NCBI GenBank assembly: GCA_947650365.1
Contig: OX393555.1
Coordinates: 13,595,550-13,659,549, forward strand
DNA: 64,000 bases
Reading direction: 5' to 3'
Source of the DNA: Chamaelirium japonicum
Lineage: Eukaryota > Streptophyta > Magnoliopsida > Liliales > Melanthiaceae
The notes below the pieces were generated by a model. That model worked only from the letters and a program-made list of their open reading frames with translations, was not told the DNA's origin and did no database searches. This document shows, piece after piece, positions 23,598-35,582 of the stretch; position 1 is the stretch's first letter, and each line of letters starts with the position of its first letter. The position numbers and the translations under genes are program-made.

Positions 23598-24182
23598 AAT
23601 CTTCCATTTAAAATTACTGGAGGTACTTACTTCATTTTATCCACGTATTTAGATGATCTTATAGAGGATCACCCGAGGATCGCAATGCCTCCAAAATCAC
23701 TAAATTCCGATGAGCAATGAAGAAGCCGAACTCGACTCCGGCTCTCATTTCTTACTGCCTACCAACGCCACCGGCCATGGTCCGCTCGCCACCGGCTTGA
23801 CGGCAAGGACTCACTAAATACATTATGCTATGTAAGGATGTCGTGAACAAAAAATGACACCATCCAAACGATCTCCGGCGACGAGAGGCAGTTGAAACGA
23901 GAAAAAATTCAAACAAAGAAGATGAAAATACTTTTTATTTATTTTGTTTAGTCTTTAAGGGTAAAATGGTCACAAAAATACAACAACTGTTCGGAAGTGA
24001 CATTTGGTACATGTCGAGGGATAGAAAAGTAATGCAAAAAGTGACGAGTCTATTTCAAGTAATAAGTGTGAGTTGGGGGCTATTGGAAAAAGCCTCCTTA
24101 ATAGGCCTCACGCACCAAAGAGAACTAAGGTCATGTGACCATGTCCTCATTGTATTGTACATCAGCACAAAACGAGAAGAGA

Positions 24183-24229
<47 letters not shown>

Positions 24230-24884
24230 GGCTGGTTTTGGTTTTATCATAAAATAAACGGCATGTAAGTTCGAACCAATTCTCTTTTTTTTTTGTAAAA
24301 AAATACATTGGCTCCATCTTATATGTTGTGTATTTTATTGTCAACCGTGAAATACATGGCATAAGGAGACAAGTTTTGCTGAGCTGTCAGTCATCCCACT
24401 ATGCTATTTTTATTCCATAAGGTTGGCCTTTTGGAGCATTTCCGGTGTTGTCATATGGTATCTGAGATGGACCTGCTCCGGGATCATTTCTTGAGCATGG
24501 CCCTGCCGCACCTGTTGACGTCTCTCCCTCCATGTGCGGGTAAGTTCCTGTTGAAATGCTGCGTAAGGACGGATGTTGAGTGAGTATATTATTCTGATCT
24601 GGTAATGGTGTTCAATTTGAATGGTTAACAAGAATAACGTGACATCCAATCACAGCATCCCTTTGCTTGACCATCGTGGTTAAACATTTTGAGCTATATA
24701 ACATTTTCAATATTGTTTTTGAACAATAGTTGTCGGCTACCCCATGTGCAGGTAAAACTAGCACACGGTGAGGCGGCATGTAGGGATTGTGAAGAGGAGT
24801 GGGGGCCAAGACATCCAAAAATAAAATAAAAAAGAATTCAAATCTCTTCTAGTTAGTTGGCCCTGATCATGAGCCCTACATGCC
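23598..24884. other. Unassigned flanking DNA with an (AG)n microsatellite
   Basis: No gene is recognised. An (AG)n tract of about 20 units lies at 24185-24225. The short open frames overlap on both strands and have no recognisable domain. Confidence 0.5.
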
Positions 24885-25668
24885 CGGCACGTATCATAGC
24901 CGCACGATGATGCACCGTCTGCTATGGGTGCAAAATTTAGCAAAACGCCCGATATGGGACTCGCAGTCCTGTCTGGGACCTATGAAGACGACAGTGAGAC
25001 CCGCAGCCCTGCTTAGGGCCTACGAAGACAACACTGGGACTCGTAGCCATACTTGGGGCCCACGAAAACGACAGTGGGACTCGCAGCCCTACCTGGGGAC
25101 CAAGCATGCCATCCGGGGTCTGATAAATCCCCCGGATAATTGCCTAAACTCCTGATATTCTAGAAAATATTCTCTGAATATTCTCAAACCTCTATATATA
25201 GCCAACCCTATAAAGAATCCATATCCAATTCCATTATTCCCAATTCCACTTTCTGTTTTCCCGAGCTCCTAGAATCGTCTGATACGTCTTCAGACTTCCA
25301 GAGCCTACTCCACACTCTGTCTACTTGTATAAGCACTCCTCGGCCTGTCGAGAATAGTTTTACTTTACACAGAGATAGTGGATTCAAAGGTTGCGTCTTA
25401 CCGCACAGAGACGTAGGCTTCGGCCGAACTTAGTTACCACATCCTATGTCAACCCTCTCTCTCTTTCTCTCTCTCTCTCTATCCTTCATTGTGTCTCTTT
25501 ATTACTATTGTGTCTGTGTGACGGCTAAGCATACGACGACTAGGCATCGATCCCACAGTTTCACACCTCGAAAATTCAACCCTTCAATCGACTGTTGGAC
25601 GGGGGTTACGTACGACGGCCAAAATTCTCCCCACATCTGCTAGAGTGTGATTCATTAGCCAACCAACT
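24885..25668 (+). mobile_element. LTR retrotransposon LTR remnant with a 40-bp repeat
   Basis: A 40-base unit beginning GGGACTCGCAG is repeated about 3.6 times at 24957-25100. A TATA-like CTCTATATATAGCC (25189-25202) and a leader follow, with CTTACCGCACAGAGACGTAGGC near 25400, a layout typical of plant gypsy LTR R/U5 regions. CT microsatellites lie at 25455-25482. No ends or coding region are visible. It is cut at 25668 by the next element. Confidence 0.5.
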
Positions 25669-26615
25669 TGTAACACCTGTGGTGTTAGATTTGAGAATAA
25701 TAGAAATCCTCCATAGCTAGTTTCGTCTTTTTACAGCCAGACTTTTTCTTTGGGCTTTTTCCCAATAAATGGAACGTAAACCTATGAGATGTTTTATGTT
25801 CACATTCTCCGTAACTTCGAGCATGTCACGATGGTGCGTTCCGTGCAACGATCATGTGTATGCGCAGGCAGTTTCGGCAGCCCGGCAGGTAAACCCTAGA
25901 AAAACGATAATTAGTCGATAGTTGTACCTGTTTTGTTTCCTACAAGAGATCGGTTGATCGGATCGTAACAAAACAAGATACGTTAGATGAGGCTCTGAAA
26001 GAGCCTTCCAATGAGCCTAAGTTAGGGTCGATCCGACACCCGGGTGAATAGTTATTACTATTTTGAGTTTTGGAGTCTTTCCTTCTTTTCGGGAGATCTA
26101 GAAGTTAGAAAATTATGTACCAAGCGCTAACGCGTTTGCGTTGACGAGACCTTTCCAACCAATCCTCTCAGGCCCAATTCCGACTTCCGGTTTGATAGTT
26201 ACGACTTATTATTCTTTTCAGCCCGGTTGATGGATAAATCGCACCCGGATTCCAACTGAGCCCGGTTCAGGGCTCGGGACCGAGCCCAACCATCCCTAGA
26301 GCCTGCCTCTTGGTATCCTAGCATAACTTAAGCTCTCCTGACCTCCCTCCCCAGTGATTTAAAATCCAAAATTTGGATGGTAATTATCGGGTAAGATTTC
26401 GGGATGATAAATCCATATCAATCTTTTAGCCCTTATCCCAATCTTTCTTCCTTTATCCCTTCCCCTTAACCGACCCTATCCCCAACCCATATCCATAATA
26501 GCCTCCCCCTCTATATATAGAGAGAGGAACGTGAGAGAACGTGAGAGAACGTGAGAGAAATAGAGAGAGAACGGGAGAGAGAGAGAGAAGGATGTAGTAG
26601 AGAGAGAGAGAGAAC

Positions 26616-26662
<47 letters not shown>

Positions 26663-29600
26663 GGATGCAGAGAGAGACAGAGCGAGACGGAGACGGAGAA
26701 GGAGGAGAGATCGAGGGAGATGGAGCACCGACCCGCCCCTCGCCGGAGCACCGGCTAGCACGCCGAGACGCCCAGGTCAGCCACCCTCCTCCTCCCATCC
26801 TCCTCCGTGACCCAACCCGCGACCCCCTTCCTCCTCTCTTGCCGCGGCCCGCACGGGCAGTGCTTGCCGCCGCAACCGAGCCCCTCCCCGGTGACCACCG
26901 ACCTCCAAACCCCATGCGAGCCCCCCCCTCCGTCCGAGCCCTTGGGAGTCCGACGGCCGCTCCGGCCGCCTCCCACCGCGCCTCCTCCGTGGGGGTGGTG
27001 CGGGAGAGGCCGGCCGAGCGCTCGCCGGCGCTCCAGGCCGCCCCTCCCGTCGGCCGCCGGTGCGCAAGAACCAGCACCGCTGGACTCGCGATCGGTCTCG
27101 TGGAGAAGATGAAGTGGGGGGGGTAAAATAGTAATTTCCTGCAGGTTATTATTTAACCCTGAACCCGATCCGTTTAGCCCTAAACCCGACCCGACCTAAC
27201 CACTGCAGACCCGACCCGACCAGCAGACTAGAACCGACCCACTTAGTGAACCGGTCTGGTTCACTCGAACCAGACCCGCGAACCAGTGAATTTTGGTTCG
27301 ACTGCCATTTCTCTGTCCGAACTCGGAATTGGACGAAACCAGTGCCATTTCGACCGGCTCAGAAAATACTACCTGTTGGTCATAGTTTAGCATAGTAATT
27401 GTACTATTTAATCCCCTGTTTTATCCTTGGACCGAATCTTATCGTGGTACCGTGGTTTGACCGTCGTTTCATCGTCCGAACTCGGATTCGGACGAAACCA
27501 GCGGCATTGTGCTCAGAACTTTGATTCCTACCTATTAAACCTAGACTATAACCCTAGAACCTCTTCTACCCTAGTGAACCAACCATGCGATCGGTTTCAC
27601 CGGTTCTACGTGGTTTGACCCAAAACCATTCGACCGAAGTCGGATTCCAGCAAAACTGGAACCAACGGAAAGAGTTCTTCGAGCCCGATTCGATGAGTAG
27701 GTTTAGCTTCTGTTTACTTGATTGGCCTAGTATTGTTTAGGTTCGAGTTCTTCAGTCGCACAGATTTGCGTGCTGTCGACTCAATATTGGTCCCCTATCG
27801 AGGGCGACCGACTATCCTTGGCATAGAACCCTTATCGTAGATTCTTTTGTTTTAATCGATAGAGTTGTGATGCGGAGCTGTGGTTATTATCAGACCTTGA
27901 TCGTGGTGATCCAGCGGAGACGGATCAGAGGCAGCTAGCAGGAGTCATGTGTAATCGACAACCAGGTGACATCTACTACCCTTGCGTGGTCTTTAATAGT
28001 GGGAAATGAGAATGACTAAGGGTAGGTGTCCAGGACACTGCATGCGGGACCCGCCGGGCATCGTCGCATGTGGTCAAGTGGACCCCGCCTTGCATGCGGA
28101 GTCGCGAGTCCGGCGACGCATGCTTAAAATATTAATAAAATAATAATAGTGATTGCTAGCTTTTGATTGTATGGACACCGTAATTAGGATTCCCTTAAAT
28201 TAAACAATAAATTGAATAATTAGTAATTATCGGAGCCATCCTCCTGAGAGGAGTATGGCAACCCTAGCACACGGGTCATCGGGATGAGTGTTTTACTTTA
28301 TTGATTTATTATGTCGCATGGGTTGCGAGAGCAGTACGGGACCAGGGATAAATTGTTGGAAATTGATAAGCATTAAATATACCTTTTGTAGCGTCATTGT
28401 ATGTATTGAAAGATGTTATATGTGAATCTACCTGGTTAGAAGGTAGGGACCCCGTGCGCGCAAGGGCCGTGAACCACCCTGCGCGTACAGCCGAAGTTAA
28501 GTAGGTTAGGGGTCACGGGCAAGGGTTGTGGTAAAGCCAATAGGTGGTGCCCTCGAGTAGGGATTGGCCTAGCAACCCTGTCCCGGGGAGTTGAAGTTCC
28601 CATAGTAAAACAAGTTGGGCGGTAGAGCTCCACCGTGAAAGACGGGAAACCCCTTATGATCATCTGGGTGATTTGTGCATGGTGTTGGTGGATGCACGGC
28701 GAGAGAGTTGGCCCTCTACATCGAAATAAAAGGCCCTATAGTAATGCCCGACCGGGGGCAGGATGAACAAAATATCCGGGGTTCACATTCTGATAGTGTG
28801 TGTTTTATCTGTATATGAATTTAGAATTGTATGACTGTTCACATGATAATCTCGTGACTTTAGATGAACGTCTTATTTAATTTGTTCTTTAATGCTGTAG
28901 AACTTTGAATGGACTTCATGTTAGATAACCTAGTGACAGTAGGAATTGCATGTGAATATAGACTACTGATAGGTTTAGGTATCATTCTGCAAACTTTGAT
29001 TCTACTAGAACTGATAGATCTCATCTTAATTTATTACGAATGGTCGTCTCATATTATTATAGACTATTAGGATGTCACTAGCCTTTGGGAGTCCGACGGC
29101 CGGTCCGGCCGCCTCCCACCACGCCTCCTCCGTGGGGGTGGTGCGGGAGAGGCCGGCCGAGCGCTCGCCGGCGCTCCAGGCCGCCCCTACCGTCGGCCGC
29201 CGGCGCGCAAGAACCAGCACCGCTGGACTCGCGATCGGTCTCGTGGAGAAGATGAAGTGGGGGGGGGGGTAAAATAGTAATTTCCTGCAGGTTATTATTT
29301 AACCCTGAACCCGATCCGTTTAGCCCTGAACCCGACCCGACCTAACCACTGCAGACCCGACCCGACCAGCAGACTAGAACCGACCCACTTAGTGAACCGG
29401 TCTGGTTCACTCGAACCAGACCCGTGAACCAGTGAATTTTGGTTCGACTGCCATTTCTCCGTCCGAACTCGGAATTGGATGAAACCAGCGCCATTTCGAC
29501 CGGCTCGGAAAATACTACCTGTTGGTCATAGTTTAGCATAGTAATTGTACTATTTAATCCCCTGTTTTATCCTTGGACCGAATCTTATTGTGCTACCGTG

Positions 29601-31978
29601 GTTTGATCGTCGTTTCATCGTCCGAACTCGGATTCGGACGAAACCAGCGGCATTGTGCTCATAACTTTGAGTCCTACCTATTAAACCTAGAATATAACCC
29701 TAGAACCTCTTCTACCCTAGTGAACCAACCATGCGATCGGTTTCATCGGTTCTACGTGGTTTGACCCGAAACCATTCGACCGAAGTCGGATTCCAGTGAA
29801 ACTGGAACCATCGAAAAGAGTTCTTCGAGCCCGATTCGATGAGTAGGTTTAGCTTCTATTTACTTGATTGGCCTAGTATTGTTTAGGTTCGAGTTCTTCA
29901 GTCGCATAGATTTGCGTGCTGTCGACTCAATATTGGTCCCCTATCGAGGGCGACCGACTATCCTTGGCATAGAACCCTTATCGTAGATTCTTTTGTTTTA
30001 ATCGATAGAGTTGTGATGCGGAGCTGTGGTTATTATCAGACCTTGATCGTGGTGATCCAGCGGAGACGGATCAGAGGCAGCTAGCAGGAGTCATGTGTAA
30101 TCGACAACCAGGTGACATCTACTACCCTTGCGTGGTCTTTAATAGTGGGAAATAAGAATGACTAAGGGTAGGTGTCCAGGACACTACATGCGGGCCCCGC
30201 CGGGCATCGTCGCATGTGGTCAAGTGGACCCCGCCTTGCATGCGGAGTCGCGAGTCCGGCGACACATGCTTAAAATATTAATAAAATAATAATAGTGATT
30301 GCTAGCTTTTGATTGTATGGACACCGTAATTAGGATTCCCTTAAATTAAACAATAAATTGAATAATTAGTAATTATCGGAGCCATCCTCCTGAGAGGAGT
30401 ATGGCAACCCTAGCACACGGGTCATCGGGATGAGTGTTTTACTTTATTGATTTATTATGTCGCATGGGTTGCGAGAGCAGTACGGGACCAGGGGTAAATT
30501 GTTGGAAATTGATAAGCATTAAATATACCTTTTGTAGCTTCATTGTATGTATTGAAAGATATTATATGTGAATCTACCTGGTTAGAAGGTAGGGACCCCG
30601 TGCGCGCAAGGGCCGTGAACCACCCTGCGCGTACAGCCGAAGTTAAGTAGGTTAGGGGTCACGGGCAAGGGTGTTGGTAAAGCCAATAGGTGGTGCCCTC
30701 GAGTAGGGATTGGCCTAGTAACCCTGTCCCGGGGAGTTGAAGTCCCCATAGTAAAGCAAGTTGGGCGGTAGAGCTCCACCGTGAAAGACGGGAAACCCCT
30801 TATGATCATCTGGGTGATTTGTGCATGGTGTTGGTGGATGCACGGCGAGAGAGTTGGCCCTCTACATCGAAATAAAAGGCCCTATAGTAATGCCCGACCA
30901 GGGGTAGGATGAACAAAATATCCGGGGTTCACATTCTGATAGTGTGTGTTTTATCTGTATATGAATTTAGAATTGTATGACTGTTCACATGATAATCTCG
31001 TGACTTTAGATGAACGTCTTATTTAATTTGTTCTTTAATGCTGTAGAACTTTGAATGGACTTCATGTTAGATAACCTAGTGACAGTAGGAATTGCATGTG
31101 AATATAGACTACTGATAGGTTTAGGTATCATTCTGTAAACTTTGATTCTACTAGAACTGATAGATCTCATCTTAATTTATTACGAATGGTCGTCTCATAT
31201 TATTATAGACTATTAGGATGTCACTAGCCATTAATTTGGCTAATCTCCCAATTTCCTATTGGGGGCTACTCTTTCCCACGAGTAGGCTCAATTGCAGGTC
31301 CGGAGGCTCAGGAGTAGCAGTAGGATTCCAGAGGCAGAGTTAGAGTTGCAGTGTTACCTTTCTGCTTAGTACGTTAATCTTGTAGTCTTTTCTCTTCAGA
31401 TATTGTAATAAGAGTTCTTATTAGTTAGTTAGTATTCTATGGTCGTAGTTGCAATGGTTCCAGCTGAATTCTTTTGGGTAGACCTCTCCTTAAGGCCCCA
31501 AGCCTAGGATAGATCATGATGAAAATATAAGTATATATAACTGACTAAATTGATTAACCTTGTAGATAGGAACCCTAGACTGTTGCACCTGAGTGTTAGG
31601 ACGTGGATGAGACCACTTGGCTAGCCGTAGGAGGCTTGAGCCTCGTGCTCCCTCAGATAGACTCCTGTCAGTATGTAGTGGCACCGACAGGTCACTCATA
31701 CTGAAAGGATAGGACTTTTGAAGGTTGAGCTTGACTAGATAATATTTTCTCTCTGTTGATAATTTCTCTTTCTTTGCTTTTTAATAAAAATATTTTTTGA
31801 AAAATCAAATTTAAAAGATTCCCCTCTTGTTTCTCCCTCCTTCTTGTTTTTCATATTAGAGAGCGTAGAAGCCCTGTGAGAACCCAAATTGGTGTAATTA
31901 ATTTACCAGACCCAAAACCCTCTTCATTTTCTCATTTCACAACCCAGGGATCGGTCTTCAGATTTCTGGGGCGTGACA
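25669..31978 (+). repeat. 5' LTR (6310 bp, with internal duplication)
   Basis: It runs from TGTAACACC to GTGACA. A TATA-like CTATATATAG is at 26511-26520, followed by a GA-rich leader (26521-26660) and a GC-rich block (26700-27120). It is 2147 bases longer than the 3' LTR because bases about 26941-29083 are repeated at 29084-31229. Otherwise the LTRs are nearly identical, so insertion looks recent. The GC-rich block has overlapping frames of up to 191 codons made of Arg/Glu/Pro/Ser repeats; I do not treat these as genes. Confidence 0.92.
26941..31229 (+). repeat. 2.1-kb tandem duplication inside the 5' LTR
   Basis: Copy A is about 26941-29083 and copy B about 29084-31229. The junction reads CACTAGCC followed by TTTGGGAG. 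In the undivided 3' LTR, CACTAGCC is followed by ATTAATTTGG, and the other side reads CGAGCCCTTCGGAG. The shared AGCC suggests microhomology at the joint. Copies differ by scattered substitutions and the length of a G run. Confidence 0.93.
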
Positions 31979-31980
31979 GC

Positions 31981-31992
31981 TGGTATCAGAGC
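31981..31992 (+). other. Primer-binding site (tRNA-iMet type)
   Basis: TGGTATCAGAGC lies two bases after the 5' LTR. It is complementary to the 3' end of plant initiator tRNA-Met, the usual primer of plant LTR retrotransposons. This fixes the element on the plus strand. Confidence 0.93.
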
Positions 31993-34594
31993 TTAGGGAT
32001 ATGTTCCTAGGGGTATTGTTAGGATGTGGTTCATGTCTTGCTGTTCTTTCTTCAGAAAGTTCAGACTCTAGTGGTGTTAGAATGTTTTCTAGAGATTGTA
32101 TAGATAGTGAGTCGATAGAATTCTCGTAGTAGCTAGTGGTGGTATAGCGATTATTTCTGAGGATAAGGACCTAGTGTTAATAATACTTGGAGAACTGGTT
32201 TTGTTTGAGGAATTGATCTGTAACTAAGAACTGTCTATGATTGAGTTTTTGATTGATCGAGAATCGTGAATCAATCTATATGTCGTATGAGCATGATTGT
32301 ATTTGAACTCTGATGTGCTGTAATGTTTAGGTTTAGAGTTAGTCATTGCAACTCGGGTGATAATTCTTAAGAAGGAGCCACTTGGAACATCTTAACCAAG
32401 GGTGGTATTTCTTGATCTCTAGGCAGAAGCATAGTATTTGAGTCTATATCGGAGTATAGATTGGGAGTCTTCTAATATGGATTCTCTTGAACTTTCTAGT
32501 GGTAAGGAGCTGACCAAGGACTAGATATTCAACTCTAGTTAGTAATTTGGTTGATTGGTTTTGGAATTGATGTATTTGAATATGTATGGAAGGATGTATA
32601 TCCTTGATGGTTTATCTGGCATGGTTGTGAGGTTACTCTTTTTGTTGGTTTTGTTATTTTTCATTGACCCTAAGTGCTAGAAACTTAGTCGGTGTTTTAT
32701 GATTCCTTGATCTTTGTTGACCCTTAGTATTAGAGACATAGTCGGTGTTTAGGATCCCTTGATCTTCGTTGACCCTTAGTACTAGAGACTTAGTCGGTGT
32801 TTTAGGATTCCTTGATGCTTATTGACCATTGGTACTAAAGACCTAGTTGGTGTATTTAGGATTGTCCATTATCTCGATATAGATGTAATAATTAGATTAG
32901 TTTACTTGTTAGATCTCTCTGATGTATCGTGGTTTATAATTAGTTTGGTGTAGAGCTTGTGTGTTTTTTTTATATAGATCCTTTGAGTAATGATGATGAC
33001 TCGTGGGGATAATGGTTTCAATGAGTACACCAGGAGATAGAAATCTTAGGTGGTCGTTTGATTTTCCCATGGTTTGTAGATTACGGGATACCTTGATAGT
33101 GACTCTTGCGAAAGAGTACGCACTGTTCCTAGGGAACTTTGGCGGTGGATGATGATTGTCCGGTAGAGGATATACTGTGGCTATACACTGACTCTTCGGA
33201 GGCTTTGGCGGTTGGTTTCGCAGTTCTTATTGGAACTCGCGGGAGAGAGCGCACTGACTAGATGACAGTGACGTTAAGATCGAATTGAGATATTTGAGTA
33301 CTAGAAAGATGTTAGCGACGATGTCAAGAGGACTGCCTATGTTTATAAAATTTGGGAATACCTTATCAGTTGGAATCTTAAGAATGATAATTATTCTGCT
33401 GATTCACCTCACTTTGTTTCTAATTATTATTTGATTCTAGTAACTTTCGTTTGCTTCAGTTTCTTTTGAGTGATTGCCTTTAGTTCTCAGAATGTTAAGA
33501 TTGTGCTAGTTCCCTCAGTTGTCATTTTTCTAAGTTGTCTCTAATTGTCTCGGGTCCTTTATTCTTATTTTTGTATGGTTGCGAGGTTTCCGTCTAGCTA
33601 TCTCGATGTTTAGTTTAGGGTAGAATTTAGTACTTGGTATCGATCTACTCAGTCGATATTAGTTGGCCATTAGTTTTCTAGTAGGTAGTTTCTTCAGCCA
33701 ACTCATAATAGTTTGGTTTAGGATCGATCCCCTCGTCTTGGAGTGAGCCAATGAGATGACTATCTATTGTCAGAGGGTAGCTATCTAGTTTGGACCCACT
33801 TAAGAAATAGATTTTTCGGGCATTTGTTCATTAGTCCCTTGAGCAGTATTGGTAGTTTGATTAGTGTAGGTGTTAGTCTCATAGGAATCTTATAGAATTT
33901 TAGTTTAGTATTAAATACACGTTAGGCGTACTAGTTGAGACATCTCTTTTGTCAAATCATTCTGGAATGTGTACTTAAGCATATGTGTATGGGCGCATAT
34001 GTGTAGTATACATTGCTATGATTGTAGAGTCGATACCAAAAGTATAAATTATATATGGGTGTATGGGCACTCATATACATTGATATACCTTTTATATCGG
34101 CACTGACAATTGAGTGTATTCTAAGTTTCTGAATCTATGAGTTTTGGTAGTTACCCTACCGAGGAGGACACCCCTCGGCGGTACTAATAAGGGGGATATG
34201 ATGCCCCTTATCAAGGCAGGGTTAATGATCAGAACTCATGATTTAGGTCTAATCTGTAGTGCTTAGAATGGGAAATGGAAACCAAAACTCGTATTCGCGA
34301 TCGATGCGAGAATTTGGTGGTTCATTTCTATTCTAATAATTACGAGAGTCGACTCGTATAATGTTTAGGTTAGTAGAGAGAGTAGAATTGTGAGTAGTAG
34401 AGGATTTTCTTTTAGTAAGATTTGGTGTAGTGACTTGGCTTTCTTGTTGGCAGTGTTAGTGAGGATCTTCGTGCTCGTTATAGTTAACTTTTCATTACTA
34501 TAATGTTCTTGTTTTGGTAGTAGAGATGAGTGGACTCGTATATGGCTTTTGTAGTTGAATTTTCGGGACGAAATTTTTTTTAAGGTGTGTAGGT
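31993..34594 (+). other. Non-coding internal region of the LARD-like element, with degenerate PPT
   Basis: The 2.6 kb is AT-rich and free of open frames of 60 codons or more on either strand. About 32668-32850 carries a repeated phrase built on TTAGTCGGTGTTT and GATTCCTTGAT (roughly four units of 60 bases). The end, TTTTTTTTAAGGTGTGTAGGT before the 3' LTR, sits where a polypurine tract is expected, but pyrimidines interrupt it. Confidence 0.8.
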
Positions 34595-35529
34595 TGTAAC
34601 ACCTGTGGTGTTAGATTTGAGAATAATAGAAATCCTCCATGGCTAGTTTCGTCTTTTTACAGCCAGACTTTTTCTTTGGGCTTTTTCCCAATAAATGGAA
34701 CGTAAACCTATGAGATGTTTTACGTTCACATTCTCCGTAACTTCGAGCATGTCACGATGGTGCGTTCCGTGCAACGATCATGTGTATGCGCAAGCAGTTT
34801 CGGCAGCCCGGCAGGTAAACCCTAGAAAAACGATAATTGGTCGATAGTTGTAGCTGTTTTGTTTCTTACAAGAGATCGGGTGATCGGATCGTAACAAAAC
34901 AAGATACGTTAGATGAGGCTCTGAGAGAGCCTTCCAATGAGCCTAAGTTAGGGTCGATCCGACACCCGGGTGAATAGTTATTACTATTTTGAGTTTTGGA
35001 GTCTTTCCTTCTTTTCAGGAGATCTAGAAGTTAGAAAATTATGTACCAAAAGCTGACGTGTTCGCGTTGACGAGACCTTTCCAAAGAATCCTCTCAGGCC
35101 CAATTCCGACTTCCAGTTTGATAGTTACGACTTATTATTCTTTTCAGCCCGGTTGAGGGACGAATCGCACCCGGATTCCAACCGAGCCCGGTTCAGGGCT
35201 CGGGACCGAGCCCGACCATCCCTAGAGCCTGCCTCTTGGTATCCTAGCATAACTTAAGCTCTCCTGACCTCCCTCCCCAGTGATTTAAAATCCAAAATTT
35301 GGATGGTAATTATCGGGTAAGATTTCGGGATGATAAATCCATATCAATCTTTTAGCGCTTATCCCAATCTTTCTTCCTTTATCCCTTCCCCTTAACCGAC
35401 CCTATCCCCAACCCATATCCATAATAGCCTCCCCCTCTATATATAGAGAGAGGAACGTGAGAGAACGTGAGAGAAATAGAGAGAGAACGGGAGAGAGAGA
35501 GAAGGACGTAGTAGAGAGAGAGAGAACGG

Positions 35530-35582
<53 letters not shown>

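Noticed and set aside
24185-24225. GAGA-type regulatory element
   Set aside because: A plain AG microsatellite with no gene next to it.
26453-27126. Frames of 91-191 codons in the LARD LTR (also 35379-36124)
   Set aside because: Overlapping frames on both strands made of Arg/Glu or Ser/Leu runs from GA microsatellites and GC-rich DNA; lengths differ between LTR copies.
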